DNA from: Phytoactinopolyspora alkaliphila
GTDB lineage: Bacteria; Actinomycetota; Actinomycetes; Jiangellales; Jiangellaceae
Length of the DNA: 64,000 nucleotides
NCBI RefSeq assembly: GCF_010550695.1
Contig: NZ_JAAGOB010000002.1
Span: 62,001 to 126,000, forward strand
Direction: 5' to 3'
In this document: piece after piece, positions 44,693 to 53,590 of the stretch
Position numbering within the stretch: position 1 is the stretch's first letter
Layout of the letters: the number at the start of each line of letters is the position of its first letter
Notes under the pieces: model-generated
The model's database searches: none
Told to the model about the DNA's origin: nothing
What the model saw: only the letters and a program-made list of their open reading frames with translations
Translations under genes and position numbers: made by a program

Positions 44693-45481
44693 ATGCACTT
44701 GCGCTACACAGCGCGTTCAGACGTCGGTCTCAGCAGAGACGGCAACGAGGACGCGGCGATCGCCGGACCGAACGTCCTGGCTGTCGCCGACGGTATGGGC
44801 GGGCACGCTGCCGGTGAGGTCGCCAGCCACGCGACGGTCGACGAGCTGATCCGGGCAGACCTCGACGGGGCCCCGGACCCGGTCGGCTCGCTCGCCGCAT
44901 TGTTCTCCGCGGCCAATGCGCGTATCCGGCAGCTCGTCATCGACGCGCCGGAGCGCAACGGCATGGGCACCACAGCCACCGTCATCGTCACGTCGGGCGC
45001 GCACCTGCCGCCGGGCACGGTGGCGGTCGGCCACATCGGCGACTCCCGGGCCTACCTCCTGCGAGCCGGGGAGCTGCGCCAGCTCACCCGCGACCACACC
45101 TTCGTCCAGACCCTGGTGGACGACAAGCACATCACACCGTCCGAGGCGAGAGTGCACCCGGCGCGGTCCGTGGTGACCAAGGTCTTGCAGGGAGTCGAGC
45201 CGGTCGAGCCGGATCTCTTCCTGGTGGAGGTCGAGGTCAGGGACCGGATTCTCATCTGCAGCGACGGCCTCACCGACGTCCTCACCGACGAGGTCCTTCA
45301 GGAGACGCTCACGTCGGCGGATACGGTCGAGTCGGCTGCCGACGAGCTGATCCGGCTGGCGCTCGACGGCGGTGGACCGGACAACATCACGGTAGTCCTG
45401 GCCGACGTCGTGGGGCTGGAGCCGGCCGACGGCCAGGTCGACCCAGCACCAACCTACGTCACCGGCGCCGCCGCCTCCTGA
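44693..45481 (+). CDS. PP2C-type Ser/Thr protein phosphatase
   Basis: 262 aa. SDVGLSRDGNEDAA, ADGMGGHAAGEVAS, GHIGDSRAYLLR, CSDGLTDVL and GGGPDNITVVLADV are the metal- and phosphate-binding motifs of PPM phosphatases. No membrane segment, so it is soluble, unlike PstP. It may reverse the action of Ser/Thr kinases such as the one at 13378, but it is not in the same operon. Its TGA stop lies inside the left arm of the 94-bp repeat at 45477. Confidence 0.95.
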   Translation: MHLRYTARSDVGLSRDGNEDAAIAGPNVLAVADGMGGHAAGEVASHATVDELIRADLDGAPDPVGSLAALFSAANARIRQLVIDAPERNGMGTTATVIVTSGAHLPPGTVAVGHIGDSRAYLLRAGELRQLTRDHTFVQTLVDDKHITPSEARVHPARSVVTKVLQGVEPVEPDLFLVEVEVRDRILICSDGLTDVLTDEVLQETLTSADTVESAADELIRLALDGGGPDNITVVLADVVGLEPADGQVDPAPTYVTGAAAS

Positions 45482-45570
45482 ATGATCATGTAAACCATGT
45501 TTTCTCGTGCTTCACCATGTCTGCAGCCCTGGTGAAGCACGAGAAAACATGGTTTACATGATCATTCAGG
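45477..45570. repeat. Dispersed 94-bp palindromic repeat, family A copy 2
   Basis: It has the same length as copy 1. The outer arms, from CCTGAATGATCATGTAAACC inward through CCATGTTTTCTCGTGCTTCA, pair perfectly over 41 positions; the centre (TGTCTGCAGCCC) is asymmetric. The PP2C stop codon lies in the left arm, and the convergent GNAT gene ends 22 bp to the right, so it probably acts as a two-way terminator here. Confidence 0.92.
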
Positions 45571-45591
45571 GCTGGCGTGGGTGGGGAGCGG

Positions 45592-46584
45592 TCACACGTC
45601 GCGCTGATACCCGGCCGCCCAGCCCTCCACCCGGTAGCCCAGCGTCTCGTTGATGCTGATCATCTGCTGATTCGAGTCAGCGTTCCAGGTCCAAATGGCT
45701 TGAATACCCGGTCGGTCACGCAGCACTTGACGGAAGTTCGCCGCCTTGAGCAGGAGACCGAGGCGATGCCCCCGGTGACCGGGGTCGACCAGCGTCGTGT
45801 CCTGGAAGCCGACCTCGTCGCTGTCCTGGTGAACGGTGATCCGGGTCAGACCGGCCATGGTGCCGTCCCCGGACACCGCCACGGCGCTCCATGCGCTGCG
45901 GCCCATACGCTGCGCCCGCTCCTCGATCTTGCGGATCCTCGCTTCGTCCCAGACTTCCGGCTGGTAGTCCAGCTCGCCGAGCGGTGCATCGGTGGAGAGC
46001 CTTCCCTCAAGCCGGGCGTACTCATCCACCAGGTCATCGGGTACCCGGTCTCGCCAGGCCACGATCTGGTACCCCTCCGCGTGCGGACGGGCTTCGTCCT
46101 CCGCCTTGGCGATGGCGTCCAGATCGAACGGTGGCCGCTGTACCCGGGCGATCTCGGTGATGCGGCGGGTGAACCCATGCTTCTCGAAGAACCGCGTCCC
46201 CGACGTCTGCGACGCGTCGGCCGGACCTTCAAGGTAGGTAAGCAAGCTCGTGCGCTGGTTCTCCCGGGCCGCACCCTCGAGCGTCTCCAGAAGCGCTGTG
46301 CCGACCCCGCGCCGCCGTGCCTCGGGCCTCACCCAGATCTCCGGCTCGCCGAGGGCCGTGTTGTCTCGCAACGGAAGGCCGAGCTTGGCCGCGCCAACTG
46401 GGCGAGCGTCCTCCTCCGCCAGCCACAGCTTCGCGTCCACGTGCTCGCTGGGATCGAAGATCACCCGAAGCTCGCGCTCGCTATATCGCGGACCGGTCGG
46501 ATGGTCCGCGACGTGCGCCGAGTGGTAGGTCTCGTACCACGCCGAGAAGGCGTCCTCTGCTGACGTGATGGTCCGGATGCGCAT
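45592..46584 (-). CDS. Tandem-GNAT N-acetyltransferase
   Basis: 330 aa from the ATG at 46584 (MRIRTITSAEDAFSAWYET). Two GNAT domains: the first has an acetyl-CoA loop IWVRPEARRRGVGTALLETLE, and the second has FQDTTLVDPGHRGHRLGLLLKAAN and WNADSNQQMISINETLGYRV. The tandem layout is like mycothiol synthase MshD, but its residues do not identify it as MshD. The substrate is unknown. Confidence 0.88.
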   Translation of the reverse strand: MRIRTITSAEDAFSAWYETYHSAHVADHPTGPRYSERELRVIFDPSEHVDAKLWLAEEDARPVGAAKLGLPLRDNTALGEPEIWVRPEARRRGVGTALLETLEGAARENQRTSLLTYLEGPADASQTSGTRFFEKHGFTRRITEIARVQRPPFDLDAIAKAEDEARPHAEGYQIVAWRDRVPDDLVDEYARLEGRLSTDAPLGELDYQPEVWDEARIRKIEERAQRMGRSAWSAVAVSGDGTMAGLTRITVHQDSDEVGFQDTTLVDPGHRGHRLGLLLKAANFRQVLRDRPGIQAIWTWNADSNQQMISINETLGYRVEGWAAGYQRDV

Positions 46585-46708
46585 GCACCAAGAGTGGCGC
46601 TTACCAAGACACGACCGCAACGGATTTTCGCGGCCGGACCCTGCTCCCCTAGTGGATCAGATGCCGAAATCGCCCACAGAGAGCGCCGTTCGATCAGCTG
46701 ATCGCTGA

Positions 46709-48055
46709 TCAGAGGGCGAGCGACTCCTCCACCGCGGCGGCAAGACGACGAGCCACGGCATCGGCCTGGTCGACGGTGGCGGCCTCGACCATCACCCGGA
46801 CAAGCGGCTCTGTCCCCGATGGGCGCAACAGCACCCGGCCGGTTTCGCCCAGCTCCGTCTCGGCCGTGGCGATGGCCGCACGGACGCCGTCGTCGGTGGC
46901 AACCCTGGCTTTGTCGACCCCGGGCACGTTGACGAGCACCTGCGGCAGCCGTTCGACGATGCCGGCGAGATCGCCGAGAGGGCGCCCCGTGCCGGCGACT
47001 CGGGCGAGCAGGTGCGCCGCCGTGAGCACGCCATCGCCGGTGGTGCTGTGGTCGAGCAGGATGACGTGCCCGGACTGCTCGCCGCCCAGCGCATAGCCGC
47101 CGTCTTTCATCGCCTCGAGCACGTAGCGGTCTCCGACGGCCGTGTCGATCACGGTGATGCCGGCCGTCCGCATGGCCAGCCGGAGGCCCTCGTTGGACAT
47201 CACCGTGGCGACAACGGTGTCGTGACGGAGCAACCCGTCCTCGTGCATGCCGGCGGCCAGGATGGCCAGGATCTGGTCGCCGTCCACGATCTGCCCGGCC
47301 GCGTCGACGGCGAGGCATCGGTCCGCGTCGCCGTCGTGCGCGATGCCGGCATCAGCGCCGACCTCGACAACGGTCTCGACGAGACTGTCCATGTGCGTCG
47401 ATCCGCAGCCGTCGTTGATGTTCAAGCCGTCCGGCTCCGCACAGACCGTCACGACGTCGGCGCCAAGCCGGCGCAACACCTCAGGCGCTGCCTGATACGC
47501 CGCGCCATGAGCGCAGTCGACCACGACCTTCAGCCCGTCCAGCCGGTATGGGGCAGAGCCCACCACGTGGGCGACGTAGGTCTCCAACCCTTCCGGGTAG
47601 TCGAGCACACGCCCGACGCCGGCGCCGGTAGGGCGCTTCCACGGCTCGCGCAGCCGGGCCTCGATCGCGTCCTCCAGAGCGTCTTCGAGCTTGTGCCCGC
47701 CCTTGGAGAAGAACTTGATGCCGTTGTCCGGCATCGGGTTGTGGCTCGCCGACAGCATCACGCCGAGCTCGGCATCGAGGCGGCCGGTGAGGAACGCGAC
47801 GGCAGGAGTGGGCAGAACACCGACGCGCAGCACGTCCAACCCCGCGCTCGCCAAGCCTGCCACCACGGCGGCCTCGAGGAACTCCCCGGAAGCCCGCGGA
47901 TCGCGGCCCACCACCGCGGTGGGCCGGTCGGTGCCGAACGCTCCGGCCTCACCGAGGACGTGCGCGGCAGCCACGGACAGATCAAGCGCCAGCTCCGCCG
48001 TGAGATCGACATTCGCCAATCCCCGTACGCCATCGGTGCCGAAGAGACCCGCCAC
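46709..48055 (-). CDS. glmM: Phosphoglucosamine mutase
   Basis: 448 aa from a GTG at 48055. It converts glucosamine-6-phosphate to glucosamine-1-phosphate. [15 protein letters not shown], the active-site serine loop [18 protein letters not shown], the metal loop [13 protein letters not shown], the sugar loop [10 protein letters not shown], and the phosphate loop [13 protein letters not shown] are all present. With glmS at 40985 it accounts for two steps towards UDP-GlcNAc. It lies downstream of rplM-rpsI in the standard actinobacterial order. Confidence 0.97.
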   Translation of the reverse strand: MAGLFGTDGVRGLANVDLTAELALDLSVAAAHVLGEAGAFGTDRPTAVVGRDPRASGEFLEAAVVAGLASAGLDVLRVGVLPTPAVAFLTGRLDAELGVMLSASHNPMPDNGIKFFSKGGHKLEDALEDAIEARLREPWKRPTGAGVGRVLDYPEGLETYVAHVVGSAPYRLDGLKVVVDCAHGAAYQAAPEVLRRLGADVVTVCAEPDGLNINDGCGSTHMDSLVETVVEVGADAGIAHDGDADRCLAVDAAGQIVDGDQILAILAAGMHEDGLLRHDTVVATVMSNEGLRLAMRTAGITVIDTAVGDRYVLEAMKDGGYALGGEQSGHVILLDHSTTGDGVLTAAHLLARVAGTGRPLGDLAGIVERLPQVLVNVPGVDKARVATDDGVRAAIATAETELGETGRVLLRPSGTEPLVRVMVEAATVDQADAVARRLAAAVEESLAL

Positions 48056-48125
48056 GTTCTTCTCCTTGTTCCGGCTTCATCGCCCAGGTCACAAGCCGCG
48101 GCCGCGCCTGTGTACGCGGAACGAG

Positions 48126-48162
48126 TTCGACCCCGGGAGCCGTCGAGTCCCCCGGGGCCGAA
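48126..48162 (-). terminator. Hairpin after rpsI
   Basis: TTCGACCCCGGG pairs with CCCGGGGCCGAA (one mismatch) 30 bp past the rpsI stop and 70 bp ahead of glmM. A GC-rich stem of this kind is terminator-like or attenuating. Confidence 0.55.
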
Positions 48163-48191
48163 CCATCTGACAGGCGCGGTGCTGGCGCTGT

Positions 48192-48716
48192 CTAACGCTT
48201 GCTGTACTGCGAGGCCTTACGCGCTTTCTTCAGACCGGCCTTCTTGCGCTCCGTGACCCGAGCGTCGCGGGTCAGGAATCCGGCCTTCTTGAGCACGGCG
48301 CGGTTGTTGTCGACATCAGCGGCGTTGAGCGCCCGCGCGATGGCGAGGCGCAGCGCGCCGGCCTGTCCCGAGGGGCCACCGCCGTGCAGCCGTGCCTGGA
48401 TGTCGTAGCGGCCGTCCAGCTCCAGCTCGACGAAAGGCGAGCGGATCAGCTGCTGGTGAACCTTGTTCGGGAAGTACTCTTCCAGCGCGCGGCCATTGAC
48501 CTTCCACTGGCCGCCGCCGGGCGTGATACGGACCCGCGCGATGGCCTCCTTGCGACGGCCGGTGGCCATCGCCGGCTCGATCGCGGAGAATCGCGATGGG
48601 GTCGACTCGGATGTGAAGCTCTCGGGCGAGGTCTCCTCGGCGCCGGCCTCGTTCTCGACTGTGGTTTCCGTCATGTCCTCGCTCACGGTGTTGATCTGGG
48701 TGTCGGTGGCACTCAC
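48192..48716 (-). CDS. rpsI: 30S ribosomal protein S9, with N-terminal extension
   Basis: 174 aa. The GTG at 48716 overlaps the rplM stop by 4 bp; an ATG at 48674 would remove 14 residues. The conserved body starts at [17 protein letters not shown], includes [21 protein letters not shown], and ends [12 protein letters not shown], which enters the P-site. The first 45 residues are acidic and Thr/Ser/Glu-rich, as in other actinobacterial S9 proteins. Confidence 0.97.
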   Translation of the reverse strand: MSATDTQINTVSEDMTETTVENEAGAEETSPESFTSESTPSRFSAIEPAMATGRRKEAIARVRITPGGGQWKVNGRALEEYFPNKVHQQLIRSPFVELELDGRYDIQARLHGGGPSGQAGALRLAIARALNAADVDNNRAVLKKAGFLTRDARVTERKKAGLKKARKASQYSKR

Positions 48717-49156
48717 TGCGCGACCTGACCGATCTCGAAGGGAACCGGCTTCTGAGCCGCGTGCGGGTGCTCCGGTCCGGCATAGACCTTCAGCTTGCCC
48801 AGCATCTTCCGGCCGAGGCTGTTGTGCGGCAGCATGCCCTTGACAGCCTTCTCGATGACCCGGCGCGGGTTCTTCTCCAGCAGGTCCGCATAGGTGGTGG
48901 CGCGCAGGCCACCGGGACGGCCGGAGTGCCGGTAGTCAATCTTCTGATCGAGCTTGTTACCGGTCAGCGCCACTTTGTCCGCGTTGATGACGATGACGAA
49001 GTCACCGGTGTCAACGTGCGGCGCATAGACGGGCTTGTGCTTTCCGCGCAGCAGAGTGGCGGTGTGGGAGGCGAGCCGGCCGAGGACGATGTCGGTGGCG
49101 TCGATGACATGCCACTGACGCTCGACGTCACCGGGCTTGGGGCTGTACGTGCGCAC
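48713..49156 (-). CDS. rplM: 50S ribosomal protein L13
   Basis: 147 aa from a GTG at 49156, the usual length; the frame stays open upstream but lacks L13 sequence. [64 protein letters not shown] and the C-terminal [13 protein letters not shown] are diagnostic. It is first in the rplM-rpsI operon. Confidence 0.98.
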   Translation of the reverse strand: MRTYSPKPGDVERQWHVIDATDIVLGRLASHTATLLRGKHKPVYAPHVDTGDFVIVINADKVALTGNKLDQKIDYRHSGRPGGLRATTYADLLEKNPRRVIEKAVKGMLPHNSLGRKMLGKLKVYAGPEHPHAAQKPVPFEIGQVAQ

Positions 49157-49418
49157 GGTCGTAGGCCTTCGCTTTGGTCGGTAAGGATGGTTCGGTCTTG
49201 GTGCACCGCCCACCCGACAGGGCAAAACGCCGGCACACACAACGACGCCCTAGCTTACTCGGCCCGGGGGCACGCGGTCAAAACATGAGCCGCCACCCGG
49301 GCGTCGTCGCCAGTGGGAAGCCCTACGCTGTGGTATTGCTTCCCGTCACGACGTTCCAGGTCGCCGAGTATACGGCCTCCGCACCACCTCTAGCCACAGC
49401 AGCGAGGAGTGATCCGGC

Positions 49419-50033
49419 GTGCCCGTCGAGCTTGTCTACGAGACCCATTCGATCAGCGAGGACAACGAGAAGGGCATAGCCACCGGCTGGCTGCCGGGCA
49501 AGCTCTCCGCACGTGGCCGCCACCTCGCGGCCGACCTGGGCGCGCGACGTCGAGACGATGGCATCGCCGCCGTATTCACCTCCGATCTACGCCGGGCCGT
49601 CGAGACGGCGGAGATCGCCTTCGCCGGCACATCCATCGAGATCATTCAGGATCCGCGGCTGCGCGAATGCGACTACGGCGAGCTCAACGGCTGCCCCGTG
49701 GAGGTGCTGGCGGCCGAGCGCGCCATGCGGGTCGACGTGCCGTTCCCGGGAGGGCAGAGCTACCGAGACGTGGTCGCCGCTACCGCACTGTTCCTGAACG
49801 ACCTGGCCGCGACCTGGCAAGGAAATCGGGTTCTTGTGATCGCACACTCCGCGAACAGGTGGGCCCTGCAGGTTCTGCTCGGCGGCGCGTCCCTCGGGGA
49901 CGTGGTGGACGCCCCGTTCACATGGCAAGAGGGCTGGGAGTTCGTAATCCCGACAGACCGGCCGATCGGTGAAAGCCTCCGGGCGCCGTCGGGCCTACCC
50001 CCGTTCGGCGCGCGTCACAATGGCTCGACATAG
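49419..50033 (+). CDS. Histidine phosphatase superfamily protein (phosphoglycerate mutase-like, ETHS variant)
   Basis: 204 aa from a GTG at 49419. The catalytic histidine sits in LVYETHSISEDNEKGIATGW (His10), where classical members have RHG; the arginine is replaced by Thr. Other features fit: LSARGRHLAADLG, TSDLRRAVETAEIAF, RECDYGELNG and a second histidine in VLVIAHSANRWAL. It is an intracellular enzyme of unknown substrate. Its 3' end overlaps the convergent SnoaL gene by 19 bp. Confidence 0.85.
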   Translation: MPVELVYETHSISEDNEKGIATGWLPGKLSARGRHLAADLGARRRDDGIAAVFTSDLRRAVETAEIAFAGTSIEIIQDPRLRECDYGELNGCPVEVLAAERAMRVDVPFPGGQSYRDVVAATALFLNDLAATWQGNRVLVIAHSANRWALQVLLGGASLGDVVDAPFTWQEGWEFVIPTDRPIGESLRAPSGLPPFGARHNGST

Positions 50034-50392
50034 CGCCGACGCCACTCCGGCGCCGGGTCACCGCCGACACTCGTCCAGTACTCGCGGCCGTGGACGACCT
50101 GACCGTCGCGCACGGTCCAGAACGACGCCGCCCGGAACACGCCCATGCTCACGTGCGGCACCTCCACCTCGGCCACGACGTCGTCCCCATCGGCCACGAT
50201 CCGCAGCACCCGGATGGACCAGCCCTCGGGGTACTCACTGTTCACCGCGACGAAGTTCGTCCGCCCGACGATCCGCTCACCGCTCGCCGGCCACTCGATC
50301 ACCGCATCTTCGGCCACGAGATCGCCGACGCCGGCCCAGTCCCGCTCCTCGATCCGCTCCCACAACGCTTCGACCACCTTCATCGGCTCCAT
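50015..50392 (-). CDS. SnoaL-like/NTF2-fold protein
   Basis: 125 aa from the ATG at 50392; an ATG at 50383 is almost as good. VVEALWERIEERDWAGVGDLVAEDAVIEWPASGERIVGRTNFVAVN, then AEVEVPHVSMGVFRAASFWTVRDGQVVHGREYW, is the cone-shaped NTF2-like fold of polyketide-cyclase/isomerase relatives. Function is unknown. It is 38 bp downstream of the ABC-F gene, and both are on the minus strand. Confidence 0.8.
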   Translation of the reverse strand: MEPMKVVEALWERIEERDWAGVGDLVAEDAVIEWPASGERIVGRTNFVAVNSEYPEGWSIRVLRIVADGDDVVAEVEVPHVSMGVFRAASFWTVRDGQVVHGREYWTSVGGDPAPEWRRRYVEPL

Positions 50393-50430
50393 GCCCTGAG
50401 CATGCCAGGAAGGTCTGACAACACCGCGGG

Positions 50431-52113
50431 TCAGCGCGGGCGTACGACGCGACCCTCGTCCCACACCGGCTCCGGCGACTCGTAGACCGTTCCGTCCGCG
50501 CCGAAGACGAGGAAACGGTCGAAGTCCCGGGCGAACCACCGGTCATGGGTCACCGCGAGCACGGTTCCGTCGAATGCCTCCAGCCCGTCCTGCATTGCCT
50601 CGGCCGAGACGAGGTCAAGGTTGTCGGTGGGCTCGTCGAGCAGGAGCAAGGTGGCACCGGACAGTTCGAGGAGCAGGATCTGGAACCGGGCCTGCTGCCC
50701 GCCGGACAGGGAGTCGAAGGCCTGCTCGGCCGCATAGGCCAGCTCGTAGCGGTCGAGGGTGCGGCCCGCCTCCTCCCTCGCCATGCCGGAACGGCGGCCG
50801 TCACCACGGTGCAGGATCTCCAGAAGAGAACGCCCCGCAAGCTCCGGGTGGTCGTGGGTTTGTGCGAACCAGCCAGGGCGTACCCGGGCGCCGAGTCGCA
50901 CCACACCGGAATGTGCCACCGGCGGGATCGGGACGTCGTCGACCGGTAGATGCTCGGCTTCCGGATCGGTACCGCCACCAGCGAGCAGGCGCAGGAAGTG
51001 GGACTTACCGGAACCGTTGGAGCCGAGCACGGCGACCCGCTCGCCGTACCAGACCTCCAAATCGAACGGACGCATCAGGCCGGTCAGTTCCAGTTCTTCA
51101 CACACCACCGCGCGCTTGCCGGTGCGCCCTCCGCGCAGCCGCATCGTCACGTTCTGCTCGCGCGGTATCGCCTGTGGCGGACCGGCCTCCTCGAACCGCC
51201 GCAGTCGGGTCTGGGCAGACCGGTACCGCGAGGCCATGTCGGAGTTGTAGGCGGCCTTCTGCTTGTACATCTGCACCAGCGCCTTGAGCTTGGCGTGCTC
51301 CTCGTCCCAGCGACGACGCAGCTCCTCCAGCCGGGAGAACCGGTCCCTGCGCGCCTCGTGGTACGACGCGAACCCGCCGGGGTGGACCCACACGGTGTTG
51401 CCGGCCGAGCCGAGCTCCACGGTGACGATGCGAGTGGCGGTGCGCGCAAGCAACTCCCGGTCGTGGCTGACGAACAGGACCGTCTTCGGCGTCTCGGCGA
51501 TCCGCTCTTCGAGCCAGCGTTTACCGGGCACGTCGAGGAAGTTGTCCGGCTCGTCGAGCAGCAGCACCTCGTCGGGCCCGTGCAGCAGTGCCTCGAGCAC
51601 GAGCCGCTTCTGCTCGCCGCCGGACAAAGTGGAAACCTGCCGCCACTGGCACCGTTCGAACGGCACGCCCAGAGCCGTCGTCGTGCATACGTCCCACAAC
51701 ACCTCGGCCTCGTAGCCGCCGGCGTCGGCCCACTCGCTCAACGCCTCGGCGTAGGCCATCTGGGTGGGCTCGTCGTCGCGGTCCATCATGGCCAGCTCGG
51801 CGGCGTCGACGGCCGCGGCCGCACGCCGGACTCGCGGCGGGGCGACCGACAGCAGCAAGGACCGGACGTCCTCGGCGTCACGCGCCACGAACTGCCGCAT
51901 GATGCCCAGGCCACCGGTCCGGGTGATCGCGCCTTGGTGCGGCTCGAGGTCGCCCGCCACGATCTTCAGTAGCGTCGTCTTGCCCGATCCGTTGGGTCCT
52001 ACCAGCGCAACCTTCGCGCCGTCGCCCACTCGGAAGGACACGTCGTCGAGCAGCACCCGCCCGTCGGGCAGCGTGAAGGAGACGGAGTTCAGGTCGACGT
52101 GGCCCACAATCAT
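50431..52113 (-). CDS. ABC-F family ATPase (ribosome-associated or antibiotic-protection type)
   Basis: 560 aa from the ATG at 52113. Two ATPase domains without membrane segments: domain 1 with GPNGSGKTTLLKI, LSGGEQKRLVLEALL and LLLDEPDNFLD; domain 2 with GSNGSGKSHFLRL, LSGGQQARFQILLLEL and LLLDEPTDNLD. The linker (about residues 225-320) is rich in Arg, Lys and Glu and contains KALVQMYKQKAAYNSDMASRYRSAQTRLRRFEEAG, an interdomain helical hairpin as in ribosome-binding ABC-F proteins. It may rescue stalled or drug-bound ribosomes; it could also be a housekeeping EttA-like factor. The Walker-A-adjacent KSH in domain 2 is slightly unusual. Confidence 0.9.
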   Translation of the reverse strand: MIVGHVDLNSVSFTLPDGRVLLDDVSFRVGDGAKVALVGPNGSGKTTLLKIVAGDLEPHQGAITRTGGLGIMRQFVARDAEDVRSLLLSVAPPRVRRAAAAVDAAELAMMDRDDEPTQMAYAEALSEWADAGGYEAEVLWDVCTTTALGVPFERCQWRQVSTLSGGEQKRLVLEALLHGPDEVLLLDEPDNFLDVPGKRWLEERIAETPKTVLFVSHDRELLARTATRIVTVELGSAGNTVWVHPGGFASYHEARRDRFSRLEELRRRWDEEHAKLKALVQMYKQKAAYNSDMASRYRSAQTRLRRFEEAGPPQAIPREQNVTMRLRGGRTGKRAVVCEELELTGLMRPFDLEVWYGERVAVLGSNGSGKSHFLRLLAGGGTDPEAEHLPVDDVPIPPVAHSGVVRLGARVRPGWFAQTHDHPELAGRSLLEILHRGDGRRSGMAREEAGRTLDRYELAYAAEQAFDSLSGGQQARFQILLLELSGATLLLLDEPTDNLDLVSAEAMQDGLEAFDGTVLAVTHDRWFARDFDRFLVFGADGTVYESPEPVWDEGRVVRPR

Positions 52114-52176
52114 CCAGTGTCCCGCCGTCCTAGGCGGCGTGTCGATGCATTTTCGTCCGCAGCCACGCCAGAGAAC

Positions 52177-52214
52177 CGACATTGTCGGGGCGATCACCCT
52201 GACAACGTCGGTAA
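52177..52214. promoter_or_regulatory. Operator-like inverted repeat between ABC-F and CoA-transferase genes
   Basis: ACCGACATTGTC (52177-52188) and GACAACGTCGGT (52203-52214) are inverted with one mismatch, 14 bp apart. The left half alone contains the palindrome CCGACATTGTCGG. The 220-bp divergent gap holds nothing else clear. The arrangement resembles a TetR-type operator. Confidence 0.5.
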
Positions 52215-52333
52215 CCTGACGCTGCGCACACTGCTTCAGGTCAGACGAAGCCCGAGTCGCGCAGAGCCAGCCACGTCGTGGCAGCGGTCCACCCGGTTCG
52301 TTCCGACCAGCGGAACGAGAGATCATCGACGGT

Positions 52334-53527
52334 ATGACCCCACCCCTCGACGGGCTGCTCGTCGCCGACTTCAGTCGCGTGCTGGCCGGGCCGCTCGCCA
52401 CGATGACCCTGGCCGACCTGGGCGCCACCGTGATCAAGGTGGAACGTCCGGGTTCCGGCGACGACACCCGCTCGTGGGGTCCGCCCTGGACGCCAAGCTC
52501 GAGCTCCTACTTCGAGGCCGTCAACCGGTCCAAGCAGAGCGTGGCACTGGATCTCGGTGATCCGGACGACCTGGCCCGCGCACAGGAACTGGCGCGCCGG
52601 GCGGACGTCGTCGTCGAGAACTTCCGCACCGGGACGATGGCGAAGCACGGCCTGGGGTACGACGACGTGGCCGCCACCAATCCGGGCGTCGTGTACTGCT
52701 CGATCACCGGGTTCGGCAGCGGCGCGGGTGCGGACATCCCCGGCTACGACTTCGTGGTGCAGGCCGTCGGCGGGCTGATGAGCGTGACCGGTGAACCGGA
52801 CGGGGAACCGCAGAAGGTGGGCGTCGCGCTGGTCGACGTGCTTACCGGCAAGGACGCGACTATCGGCATCCTCGCGGCGGTCGAATCCCGGCGCCGGACG
52901 GGCCACGGCAGCCACGTGGAGGTGAACCTGCTCTCCAGCCTCCTCGGATCCCTCGTCAACCAGGTCTCCGGATACCTCACCACCGGCGAGCCGCCACGGC
53001 GCATGGGAAACCGGCACCCCTCGATCGCCCCGTATGAGGTGCTGCGCTGCCAGGACGGCTTTCTTGCCTTGGCATGCGGCAACGACCGGCAGTTTCGCCG
53101 CCTCACCGAGGTCCTCGGCGTACCGTCCCTCGCCGACGACCCTCGCTTCACCACCAACGGCGCCCGGGTGGAGAACCGGCACGCGTTGACCGGGTCCCTG
53201 GAGGCGGCGCTGGCGTCGAACGTGCCGGAGGTGTGGGAGCCGAAACTGCTCGCTGCCGGCATCTCGGCCGGCCAGGTGTCCGACATCGCTTCCGCCGTGA
53301 CCCGGGCCGAAGAGCTGGGGCTCGCCCCCACGGTGGAGATGGGCGAGGACCACCCCCGTCAGGTCGCTCCCCCGGTCCGGTTCTCCAGCCGGAGGCACGA
53401 GCATGCCGACGCCCCGTCCGCAACCTCGCGGCCCACACCACCCCCGCGGCTGGACCAACATGGCGACACCGTCCGAGCGTGGCTCTCCGGCGAACCGTCG
53501 GCGCCGCTGCCCCGGCCCGGCGGCTGA
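52334..53527 (+). CDS. Family III CoA-transferase (CaiB/BaiF)
   Basis: 397 aa. GLLVADFSRVLAGPLATMTLADLGATVIKVERPG is the family III start; the catalytic Asp region reads GKDATIGILAAV. YFEAVNRSKQSVALDLGD and MGNRHPSIAPYEVLRCQDGFLALACGND are typical. It moves CoA between carboxylates. The acyl-CoA dehydrogenase 64 bp downstream is of glutaryl-CoA type, so a dicarboxylate such as glutarate is a likely substrate. Confidence 0.92.
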   Translation: MTPPLDGLLVADFSRVLAGPLATMTLADLGATVIKVERPGSGDDTRSWGPPWTPSSSSYFEAVNRSKQSVALDLGDPDDLARAQELARRADVVVENFRTGTMAKHGLGYDDVAATNPGVVYCSITGFGSGAGADIPGYDFVVQAVGGLMSVTGEPDGEPQKVGVALVDVLTGKDATIGILAAVESRRRTGHGSHVEVNLLSSLLGSLVNQVSGYLTTGEPPRRMGNRHPSIAPYEVLRCQDGFLALACGNDRQFRRLTEVLGVPSLADDPRFTTNGARVENRHALTGSLEAALASNVPEVWEPKLLAAGISAGQVSDIASAVTRAEELGLAPTVEMGEDHPRQVAPPVRFSSRRHEHADAPSATSRPTPPPRLDQHGDTVRAWLSGEPSAPLPRPGG

Positions 53528-53590
53528 TCGCCACTACCCGCCGCTACCCGTCGCCGCTTTTCCGCCGCGCGCACCCCGGAAGGACCCTCG

